Origin: Desulfuromusa sp.
Lineage (GTDB): Bacteria > Desulfobacterota > Desulfuromonadia > Desulfuromonadales > Geopsychrobacteraceae
Assembly: GCA_021157505.1 (NCBI GenBank)
Contig: JAGGWI010000060.1
Coordinates: 1-30,835, forward strand
Length of the DNA stretch: 30,835 nt
Reading direction: 5' to 3'
The position numbers and the translations under genes are program-made. Positions 1 to 6,996 of this stretch are shown piece by piece (positions within the stretch are counted from its first letter, which is position 1; each line of letters begins with the position of its first letter). A model generated the notes under the pieces. The model saw only the letters and a program-made list of their open reading frames with translations, made no database searches and had not been told where the DNA came from.

Positions 1-95
1 AGCTCATCGGTATAGAAACAGACAATCGGTAGATCGCAGCCAGGGAAGTGCTTTTCCCATGCAGCCATAAAACGTTCCTTGATTTCGACATCCAT
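1..95 (-). CDS. 5' end of an unrecognised cytoplasmic protein, possibly DUF169-like (partial)
   Basis: Only the first 31 codons lie in the window; the gene runs off the left edge. Reading the minus strand, an ATG at 95-93 follows a GGAGA ribosome-binding site with suitable spacing. The protein begins MDVEIKERFMAAWEKHFPGC and continues with a DLPIVCFYTDEL stretch. There is no signal peptide or membrane segment in the visible part. The start vaguely resembles proteins annotated DUF169, but that is recall from a short stretch and is weak. It faces a truncated TetR-like gene start across a 118-base gap, an arrangement in which a TetR repressor often controls the divergent gene. Confidence 0.55.
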   Translation of the reverse strand, partial: MDVEIKERFMAAWEKHFPGCDLPIVCFYTDE

Positions 96-113
96 TACAG
101 TCTCCTTCATACA

Positions 114-123
114 ATAACGTTAT
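114..123. promoter_or_regulatory. 10-bp palindrome in a divergent promoter region, candidate operator
   Basis: The perfect palindrome ATAACGTTAT lies 18 bases upstream of the minus-strand start at 95, between that gene and the TetR-like fragment. Position and symmetry suit a repressor operator. No binding protein can be assigned from sequence alone. Confidence 0.25.
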
Positions 124-213
124 GATGTACTTTGCCTGTAGGCCTAAATTATCTGATTGGCATATCAAATATTTACTGCACAGTTCTGTCTAGTCAATAA
201 TTGAGGTGGAAAA

Positions 214-462
214 ATGAAAACGGTAGCTGTAAAAAAAAATAGAGGAATCAGCAGAAATCAATGGCTGGCTAAAGCTCTTGAAGTCCTTGAACTGAAGGGT
301 TTTGAGGCGGTTAAAACAGTGAAGACTGGAGCAAGAACTCAATCCAGCCTGCTGTTGATTTTTTGGGTGACAATTTATGCTCCGCAGCACTTTTTGTACT
401 TCTTTCCACTACCACAAGGACAGGGATCGTTACGACCGATTTTTGTAACACTGATCGGCTGA
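214..462 (+). pseudogene. Truncated TetR/AcrR-family regulator remnant
   Basis: The ATG at 214 has a GAGGTGG ribosome-binding site. The first 33 or so residues (ISRNQWLAKALEVLELKGFE, then AVKTVK) match the usual first helix of TetR-family DNA-binding domains in sequence style. Homology appears to end near base 315, before the recognition helix and its usual GSFYWHF-type motif. The remaining reading frame to 462 runs antisense into the 3' end of the YchJ-like gene (375-857) and looks like nonsense. The simplest reading is that a deletion removed most of a tetR gene and joined its start to the end of the neighbouring gene. Family assignment rests on about 30 residues. Confidence 0.45.
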
Positions 463-857
463 GACTTAATCATTTGCCCCTCAGTGAACTGCCATTTTTT
501 TCTCCTCCGTTTGAATTGACCACGTTCATGGTGGCTGCGGATTCCTTCCGTGTCACGAAAGCGGGCGATGAACTCCACCTCACCCTCTTCATCGGCTGAA
601 CCACCAGCGGTTGTTCCGAGGATCTCCAGACCGTGCCATTCAGACTTCTCAGCCCATGATTTGGTCCCTTTGTGATCGTAATTCTCCCGATAATCAGGGT
701 GGGTCGTGGCATAAAGAAAATCAACATCGACCTTTACGTGGGCAGAATATCGCGCCCGCATCAATTGTTCCGCTGTTTCAGCATGTTTCTTTCCGGTAAT
801 AATCGGTTCACAGCAGGCACTATAATCCTTGCCACTGTCACAGGGACAGTTGTTCAT
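375..857 (-). CDS. YchJ-family (UPF0225) protein with two SEC-C zinc motifs
   Basis: This 160-residue protein has a SEC-C metal-binding motif at each end: C4-P-C6 followed by C15-C16 at the N-terminus, and DPCPCGSGKKYKKCCGA at the extreme C-terminus. Between them lies the YchJ middle domain (about residues 25-130, with AEQLMRARYSAHVKVDVDFL and the conserved THPDYRE region), which has an NTF2-like fold in this family. SEC-C motifs bind zinc and are shared with SecA; the function of YchJ proteins is unknown. I chose the third-codon ATG at 857 because it sits 7 bases from AGGAG, whereas the ATG at 863 is only 1 base away. The family assignment is firm. Confidence 0.9.
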   Translation of the reverse strand: MNNCPCDSGKDYSACCEPIITGKKHAETAEQLMRARYSAHVKVDVDFLYATTHPDYRENYDHKGTKSWAEKSEWHGLEILGTTAGGSADEEGEVEFIARFRDTEGIRSHHERGQFKRRRKKWQFTEGQMIKSQPISVTKIGRNDPCPCGSGKKYKKCCGA

Positions 858-956
858 TATCATTCTCCTTTATTGATCAAACTTAAAATTAACAAGGACG
901 TTTATCCCGCAGATCAAAGGTCAAAAGACTCGACATCAGGGGGGCTGAAACTCTCA

Positions 957-2156
957 TCAATGTGGCAACACCTCATTAATGGCATCCAGAATCATATCAA
1001 CTTCATCACGCTGAATCACCAACGGTGGAGCAAAGCGGACAATATTCTCGTGGGTGTCTTTAGCCAGGATGCCGTGCCCTTTCAGTTTATTGCAATAGGC
1101 ACGGGCTCCACCTACTTCAGGATGAAACTCAATCGCCAGCATCAAACCACGTCCCCGGACTTCTTTAATGTGAGGGTGGGATATTTTTTCCAATTCATTG
1201 AGAAAATACTTCCCTTGCTGGTAGGAATTTTCAATCATTTTCTCGTCAAATAAAACTTGCAACGCAGCCCGAGCCACAGCACATGCCAGGGGATTGCCGC
1301 CAAAAGTACTACCATGCTCACCCGGCTGGAGAACATTCATCACTTCGGTATTCGACAACACCGCAGAAACTGGATAAAAACCACCCGATAGGGCCTTGCC
1401 AATAATGGTTAAATCGGCCTCAATACCCTCGTATTCTTCTGCCAACATTTTTCCGGTTCGTCCCAGACCAGTTTGAATCTCGTCCAGAATCAGAGCAATA
1501 TTGTGGCGATCACAGATTTCACGAGCTTTTTTCAGATAGCCTTCGGGTGGAATTATCACTCCAGCTTCACCCTGAATCGGTTCGACCAGAAAAGCAACCG
1601 TGTTAGCGGTAATCGCTGCTTCCAGGGCTGCTGCGTCACCAAAGGGGATACACTTGAATCCTGGGGTGAAGGGGCCAAAACCTGCTCTGGCATTCTCATC
1701 GGTACTGAAACTAACAATACTGATGGTTCGTCCATGGAAGTTATTAGCACAGACAATGATCTCCGCCTGATCTTTTGGAACCCCCTTAACCGTATAACCC
1801 CATTTACGGACGATTTTAATCGCGGTTTCCACCGCTTCGGCACCACTGTTCATCGGCAGAACCTTATGCGAATTAGTCAATTCACAGAGATCTTTATAGA
1901 AGGGGCCAAGCTGGTCATTACGAAAAGCACGCGAAGTTAAGGTCAGTTTTTCTGCCTGAGTGACCATCGCCTGCATAATCTTAGGATGGCAGTGACCCTG
2001 GTTTACTGCCGAGTAAGCAGCCAGACAATCGAGATACTTGTTGCCATCGACATCCCAGACCCAGACCCCTTTACCCCGTGACAGAACGACATCCAGTGGC
2101 TTGTAATTATGGGCACCAAATTGATCCTCCAGGCCGATAAATTCACCTTGTTTCAT
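957..2156 (-). CDS. rocD: Ornithine--oxo-acid aminotransferase (class III PLP enzyme)
   Basis: This enzyme moves the delta-amino group of ornithine to 2-oxoglutarate, giving glutamate-5-semialdehyde, and links arginine/ornithine catabolism to proline and glutamate. The 399-residue length is normal. Class III aminotransferase signatures are all present: NSGAEAVETAIK near residue 103 for phosphate binding, NNFHGRT at 138-144, the LILDEIQTGLGRTGK block with Asp225 contacting the pyridine nitrogen, and the Schiff-base Lys254 in IIGKALSGG. The HGSTFGGNPLAC segment is typical of ornithine aminotransferases rather than acetylornithine or GABA enzymes. The start is the ATG at 2156, 7 bases after AGGAG; a GTG one codon upstream is less well spaced. 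It appears monocistronic with its own promoter near 2179. A related omega-aminotransferase cannot be excluded. Confidence 0.9.
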   Translation of the reverse strand: MKQGEFIGLEDQFGAHNYKPLDVVLSRGKGVWVWDVDGNKYLDCLAAYSAVNQGHCHPKIMQAMVTQAEKLTLTSRAFRNDQLGPFYKDLCELTNSHKVLPMNSGAEAVETAIKIVRKWGYTVKGVPKDQAEIIVCANNFHGRTISIVSFSTDENARAGFGPFTPGFKCIPFGDAAALEAAITANTVAFLVEPIQGEAGVIIPPEGYLKKAREICDRHNIALILDEIQTGLGRTGKMLAEEYEGIEADLTIIGKALSGGFYPVSAVLSNTEVMNVLQPGEHGSTFGGNPLACAVARAALQVLFDEKMIENSYQQGKYFLNELEKISHPHIKEVRGRGLMLAIEFHPEVGGARAYCNKLKGHGILAKDTHENIVRFAPPLVIQRDEVDMILDAINEVLPH

Positions 2157-2178
2157 CACCTGACTCCTATTCTTGGCA

Positions 2179-2184
2179 ATTATA
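2179..2184 (-). promoter_or_regulatory. Candidate -10 element of the rocD promoter
   Basis: On the minus strand a perfect TATAAT lies 23 bases upstream of the rocD ATG, leaving a leader of roughly 15-17 bases that contains the AGGAG ribosome-binding site. No good -35 box sits at 16-18 bases, so the promoter may need an activator or may be weak. Confidence 0.35.
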
Positions 2185-2263
2185 ATATGGGATTTGATTT
2201 CAGAAATACGTCATACCACAGAAGGAGGGTTATTCGTCTTTTATTTTTCTAAAGTGATGGGAT

Positions 2264-4450
2264 TCAGTTGACCAACTTAAATTGTAGACCTTCACTGGGT
2301 TGATTTTCCAGCAAGTCCAATGTCTCTTGAGCCGAAATAGCTTCGCTATAGAGATAACCCTGCACTTCATTGCAACCCAGATTACGTAAATAATCGAGCT
2401 GATAAAGGTTTTCAACCCCGGAACCAATCACATTCAGCTTCAAACCTTTTGCCATCATTGCAATACCATCAGCGATACAGGTCTGTTTTTGCCCTTCCTC
2501 AATTTCCCGGACAAAAGAGCGATCAATCTTTAAAGAATTAACCGGAAAGTTTTGCAGATAGCTGAGGGACGAATGACCTCGACCAAAGCCATCAATGGTT
2601 ACAGATACTCCAAAAGCACTTAATACTCTGAGTTTTTTCACCAGCTCCTGTTCGCCCTTATGCAGGCCATGCTCAGTGATTTCAATTTCAAAGAGATCAG
2701 ATTGAAGCTTGAATTCCTGCAACGTACGGATAAAACTATCGGCAAAATCAGTCTGTTGAAGCTGTACCGGAGATACATTCAGTGAAACCCTGATCCGAGG
2801 CAAACCCTGTTTCTGCCAGCGGACAACTTCTTCACAGACCCGGCGTAAGACCCAAGCCCCAATAGGAACCATCAGTTTTGATGACTCTGCCACCGCAATA
2901 AAATCTTCCGGGTAGAGAAGTCCCCGTTCTGGATGCTGCCAGCGCAATAACGCCTCCATCCCAACAATGATATGGCTGGAAGGATTGACTTTTGGCTGAA
3001 AAAAAACCTGAAACTGATTTTTTTCTAACGCCGAGTGCATATCCTGATCCAACGACAGAAAATTGGAATGACTGCTCATGGTATCGGCGTAAAAACAATA
3101 ATTATCCTTTCCGGTTGCTTTAACATGATACATGGCAGTATCAGCGCTATGCAGCAAGGCTTCTCCAGTTGTTCCTGCATCCGGATACATTGCAATGCCC
3201 AGACTCAAGCTTAAATAGAGTTCATGATCATTGATACTGAAAGGTTGTCGCACCGCTTTGAGGATTTTTTCGGCGACTGCAGCAACACTCTCCTTGTTGG
3301 GGATATTGGGCAACAGCAGGCAAAATTCATCCCCACCAAATCGAGCCAGAGTATCTTCTGCACGAAGACAACTGAGAATACGCTCCGAAACCTGTTGCAA
3401 AACCAGATCCCCCATCACATGCCCAAGAGTATCATTGATCAGTTTAAAGCGATCCAGATCCATAAACAGCATCGCAAATTTTTGCCCGGTCCTCTTTGTA
3501 TGGGCAAACGTCTGGCTCATCCTGTCATCAAACAAAATACGATTCGGGAGCTGGGTCAACAGGTCATGATAGGCCTGATGGCTGATATGCTCCTCTGAAG
3601 TTTTACGTTCTGAAATATCTCTGGCGCTGCCCAAAGTACCGACAAATTCTTTTTTGCCGGCCTCTTTTTCCCGATACCTCCCAACAGCATTCAGCTCAAC
3701 AATCAACTCGGAATTGTCAAAAGACTCGACTCGATCACTTGATTGATTGACCAATAGACGGATCTCGATACTCCGGGTTGCCCGATCTCCAGCGCGCTGT
3801 TCACTGAAAAAATTATGTATTTCAGCCGCGTTATGGGGATGAATGATAGAAGAGAAATGGCGGCCAAGTAATTCGTGACGTTTATAGCCAAGGAGCTCCT
3901 CCACGACATCGTTCACATAGGTAAAAATGCCTTGGCTATCGAGCATGTAAATAAAATCGGGAGAGTTATTGACGATAAACCGATGCAACTGCTCTGACTC
4001 ATCTAGCGAGTGTTCAGTTTGTAGCAGCTGTTTTTCCCGTCGACAATGTGCAATACCTCGCCTGACCGTTGTCAGTAACTCCTCGGGGTTGTACGGTTTC
4101 CTGATAAAATCGTACGCCCCAAGCCGCAGCGCATTTTTTATAGAAGTAAAAGATGTGTCACCACTGACAATAATCGTTTCCAGATCGAGTTTTGCCTGAC
4201 GGACAAATTCAAGCACCTCAAAACCATCAATCCCCGGCATCTGCAAATCCAGCAGCAACAGTTGATAATCCGCACCCTGCAATTTTGTAATAGCCTCACG
4301 ACCACTTTTTGCCAACTCAACCTGATAGCCGTTGATTTTCAACAAAGCTTGCAAACTGAACAACAAAGACGGCTGATCATCAACAATCAAAATATGTGAT
4401 TGCCCGATTTTCTCAGCTGTTACAATATTTTCAGAATTTTTACTTTGCAC
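2264..4450 (-). CDS. Response regulator REC-PAS-GGDEF-EAL with intact GGDEF and degenerate EAL
   Basis: This is a 728-residue cytoplasmic c-di-GMP signalling regulator. REC covers residues 18-135, with acidic pair D24-D25, phospho-acceptor D68 and K118. PAS covers about 152-285. The diguanylate cyclase domain (about 290-455) keeps GGDEF at 372-376 and an inhibitory-site RAED at 363-366, exactly five residues upstream. The EAL domain (about 470-718) keeps EAL 499-501, N558, E590 and K641. It has DGFG at 620-623 where DDFG is usual, and SGVE at 677-680 where EGVE is usual, so phosphodiesterase activity is doubtful. The GTG start, 5 bases after AGGAG, overlaps the end of the upstream HDOD kinase by 11 bases, which argues for translational coupling and a cognate kinase-regulator pair. 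Net c-di-GMP synthesis, with EAL as a possible c-di-GMP sensor, is inference. Confidence 0.93.
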   Translation of the reverse strand: MQSKNSENIVTAEKIGQSHILIVDDQPSLLFSLQALLKINGYQVELAKSGREAITKLQGADYQLLLLDLQMPGIDGFEVLEFVRQAKLDLETIIVSGDTSFTSIKNALRLGAYDFIRKPYNPEELLTTVRRGIAHCRREKQLLQTEHSLDESEQLHRFIVNNSPDFIYMLDSQGIFTYVNDVVEELLGYKRHELLGRHFSSIIHPHNAAEIHNFFSEQRAGDRATRSIEIRLLVNQSSDRVESFDNSELIVELNAVGRYREKEAGKKEFVGTLGSARDISERKTSEEHISHQAYHDLLTQLPNRILFDDRMSQTFAHTKRTGQKFAMLFMDLDRFKLINDTLGHVMGDLVLQQVSERILSCLRAEDTLARFGGDEFCLLLPNIPNKESVAAVAEKILKAVRQPFSINDHELYLSLSLGIAMYPDAGTTGEALLHSADTAMYHVKATGKDNYCFYADTMSSHSNFLSLDQDMHSALEKNQFQVFFQPKVNPSSHIIVGMEALLRWQHPERGLLYPEDFIAVAESSKLMVPIGAWVLRRVCEEVVRWQKQGLPRIRVSLNVSPVQLQQTDFADSFIRTLQEFKLQSDLFEIEITEHGLHKGEQELVKKLRVLSAFGVSVTIDGFGRGHSSLSYLQNFPVNSLKIDRSFVREIEEGQKQTCIADGIAMMAKGLKLNVIGSGVENLYQLDYLRNLGCNEVQGYLYSEAISAQETLDLLENQPSEGLQFKLVN

Positions 4451-6530
4451 GAATACTCCTGGAATCTACCGGACGATCATCGCCACAAGGAAGCTGCAGA
4501 TGGAAGCTGGTTCCAGATTCTGCTGAACTATGGTAACTGATCCAGCCACCAAGATCGTCCACCATCCCTTTGACGATACTCAGGCCAACACCAGCGTGGC
4601 CGGCTCCTTTGGAACTTACAACAGGTTTAAACAGCTTTTCCTGCAATTCTGAGGCTATTCCGGAACCATTATCCTGGACAATAATTTCAACGTGCCTGCC
4701 TCTATCAGCAGAATAACCGTCACGGGTAACTATTTGTATCAGGCCACCTTCATCAACAGCTTCAGCGGCATTTTTAAGCAGATTAATCAGAATTTGTTTA
4801 ACCAGAACAGGGTTAGTGACCACTTTATCCAGAGTGCTTTGCAGGTCAAACTTGGGAATAATTTTCCGCGGTTTAAATTCCACATCATTTAAAGTATCAG
4901 CGATATCTCGCACCAGTTGATGCAAATCAATACTGTGTTCCGGGAATTCTGGGATTTCCTGCTGGTTGAGGTAATAGTTAACAATATCGTCGATTCGTTG
5001 CACTTCATTTTTAATCGACTCCGTTAATTTCTGGCTCTCGTTATCTACCAGCAAATGGTTCAACACCCCGGCATAGTTGCCAATAATAGTCAGTGGGTTG
5101 CTGACCTCATGACTGACACGGCGGAGCAAGTTACTACCATCATTAAAATGTTCCTGAGCTTCCACCGACACCTTCACGATAGCAGCACCAAGCACCTGAC
5201 TGAACATTTTCATCTGCAGTGATTGCAACCGATCTAAACCCACGACTGAATCAACCCCAAGAACCACAACTCCCAGCCCGCGCCCCTCAAAGTGTAAAGG
5301 CTGGCAACTCATACCGCAGCCTTTACAGAGCCGGAGGAGCAAATGATCAGTCACGGTCAGTGGCTGTTTCGGCTGAAAGGAATCATCCGGGACACCACTG
5401 CGTAACGTCGCAGAAACCAAACTAACTTCAGCCTCCAGCGAAATCTTCAGTTCACCGATCAGTCTCGGTTGTCCTGCCGTCGAAATTCCCATTAGCTGGA
5501 GATTCTTTTGATCAAGCAAAAAGAAAATTGCCTCACTTGCCGAGCTGTTCTCCAGATAGAGATTTCGCGCAATCCCGACCAACTCTTTTAGATCTTTACC
5601 ACCACCCAAACGGGTACGAGCCGCCTCTTGATCTGCCAGCATAAAGGACAATTCAGTCAAACGATCCAGAGCCGCAGCCATCTCTTCTTGCAGTTTTTCA
5701 GAATTATCTAAAAAAGTACCGAAGGTGGGATAAAGTCCACTAGCCCAATCGAATAAATAGTCAATCTCGCTTTTACTGAAGTCGAATAAACGTTCTGCCA
5801 GAGCTTCAGTTTCAACCGTTAACCGTTGTGAGTCCTGACAAAACTGCTGAACCAGACGAGAGATTTTCAGCAACACCCCACTCTGCTCAATCTGCACAAT
5901 ATCAGCATGTAGAAAACGAACGGCATCAGCTAGAAATGAATCAAGCTGCCATTGTTCAATCAACTTATCGGCAATTTCCAGGTGGTTAATCTTATAATTA
6001 GCCTCTTCCAGGTGGCATTGAATTGCACTGCTCCAGGGATTGACATCCAGATCAACGTAATTGCTCCCCTCACGGATAAACAATGCATGGATACCAAGAT
6101 TCAACAGTAATCCGCTCAGTTGTGCCTCCTCAATATGAGGATAATTGACCGAAGGAGCTAAACAGCGAGCAACCAAACCGGAAATCTGCGAGGAGAACCA
6201 AAGGCCATACTGAAAAGATAATTCTTTGGGAGTAAAGTTGTGGCGAACAACCTGTCTGGCGGATCGCAGAGCGATCCCAGTTATCATCGGGATCCCCAAC
6301 TGCTGGATAGCCGATGAGACGGGTTCGAGTGGGTCCAGCGGCTTGGAGCTGGTTTTACTGGCGGCCAGAATTATTTTTGCCGAAAGGGCAGCATCCTGAA
6401 GAATAATATCAGCTAAAAGCTGAGCATCACTCCCGCCAAGACAGGCCTCAATTAAATCGGCCAGAATCTGTGGCATGCAAAGCACATCTGCAATATCCTG
6501 CGCAGAAAATATTTTTCCAGATGCTTCCAT
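4440..6530 (-). CDS. HDOD-GAF hybrid sensor histidine kinase
   Basis: This soluble kinase of about 696 residues has no membrane segments. An HDOD domain fills about residues 10-210 (CMPQILADLIEACLGG, ILQDAALSAKIILAAS, SSAIQQLGIPMI). A GAF-like domain (about 315-455) contains C402, C405 and C409 in CKGCGMSC. The kinase core has His474 in RRVSHEVSNPLTIIGNYAG, an N-box LLKNAAEAV near 587, DNGSGI near 620 and a GVGLSIVKGM lid. HDOD domains usually act as protein-interaction modules in signalling; fusion to a kinase is known in delta-proteobacteria but uncommon. It overlaps the downstream REC-GGDEF-EAL gene, its likely phosphorylation target. The start is uncertain: I prefer the ATG at 6530, but an in-frame TTG at 6542 directly follows a GAGGGGGG run. 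The input signal is unknown; the cysteines suggest redox or metal. Confidence 0.9.
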   Translation of the reverse strand: MEASGKIFSAQDIADVLCMPQILADLIEACLGGSDAQLLADIILQDAALSAKIILAASKTSSKPLDPLEPVSSAIQQLGIPMITGIALRSARQVVRHNFTPKELSFQYGLWFSSQISGLVARCLAPSVNYPHIEEAQLSGLLLNLGIHALFIREGSNYVDLDVNPWSSAIQCHLEEANYKINHLEIADKLIEQWQLDSFLADAVRFLHADIVQIEQSGVLLKISRLVQQFCQDSQRLTVETEALAERLFDFSKSEIDYLFDWASGLYPTFGTFLDNSEKLQEEMAAALDRLTELSFMLADQEAARTRLGGGKDLKELVGIARNLYLENSSASEAIFFLLDQKNLQLMGISTAGQPRLIGELKISLEAEVSLVSATLRSGVPDDSFQPKQPLTVTDHLLLRLCKGCGMSCQPLHFEGRGLGVVVLGVDSVVGLDRLQSLQMKMFSQVLGAAIVKVSVEAQEHFNDGSNLLRRVSHEVSNPLTIIGNYAGVLNHLLVDNESQKLTESIKNEVQRIDDIVNYYLNQQEIPEFPEHSIDLHQLVRDIADTLNDVEFKPRKIIPKFDLQSTLDKVVTNPVLVKQILINLLKNAAEAVDEGGLIQIVTRDGYSADRGRHVEIIVQDNGSGIASELQEKLFKPVVSSKGAGHAGVGLSIVKGMVDDLGGWISYHSSAESGTSFHLQLPCGDDRPVDSRSIRAK

Positions 6531-6928
6531 AGCCCTCGTCAACCCCCCTCAGCCAACAGTCTCACCCCCATGAGAACAATTGATTTTGTTCCAAATGTGT
6601 CAGTTTAATACGCCATTATCGTCCAGATCTACTATTTCATCAAGTAGATTATTGACAAAACCTCTTAATAATCAATAAGTTAGACAATGTTAAATATTTT
6701 TCCCGCTAATAAACATCTCCTAAAAATAAAAACTACCAGAAAATAGTTTTTCTAATCCAAACTTATTAACATACTAATAACAAAAGAAATAATTATCCGT
6801 CATCAGGCAGGTAACAACTGAAACATTGGCAATTTTCGGCTGTAAACAATTATCAATAAATTTGACCATATTTCATAACTATTTAATTTTACTTAGTTTT
6901 ATTTTAATTTAAAGTAAGTGATTATTAT

Positions 6929-6957
6929 TTGACAACCACGTCAATTTTCCATAAACT
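6929..6957 (+). promoter_or_regulatory. Candidate sigma-70 promoter of the sigma-54 activator gene
   Basis: A perfect -35 box TTGACA at 6929-6934 is followed, after 17 bases, by TAAACT at 6952-6957, a weak -10. The start codon is 40 bases downstream of the -10. Assignment rests on the -35 and on position. Confidence 0.35.
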
Positions 6958-6961
6958 TAAC

Positions 6962-6979
6962 TGAGTAAAAAAATACTCA
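6962..6979 (+). repeat. Leader hairpin next to the ribosome-binding site
   Basis: TGAGTA at 6962-6967 and TACTCA at 6974-6979 form a perfect 6-bp inverted repeat around six A residues. It ends 8 bases before the AGAGGA ribosome-binding site, so it could affect translation or serve as a binding site. Confidence 0.3.
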
Positions 6980-6996
6980 ACTCAAGAGGATTAAGT

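Larger units (their letters stand above)
6531..6996. other. AT-rich intergenic control region between divergent signalling genes
   Basis: No gene is seen in these 466 bases between the HDOD kinase and the sigma-54 activator. The stretch is markedly richer in A and T than its flanks. It contains a perfect 7-bp inverted repeat ATCTACT/AGTAGAT at 6627-6633 and 6643-6649 with a 9-base spacer, a candidate promoter at 6929-6957, and a short leader hairpin at 6962-6979. Its length is unusual for this otherwise compact window and suggests several regulator sites. Confidence 0.5.

Noticed and set aside
672..1253. 193-residue plus-strand open frame
   Set aside because: It is antisense to the YchJ-like and rocD genes, with no recognisable domain or initiation signal.
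1473..1940. 155-residue plus-strand open frame
   Set aside because: It lies wholly antisense inside rocD, which is supported by catalytic motifs.
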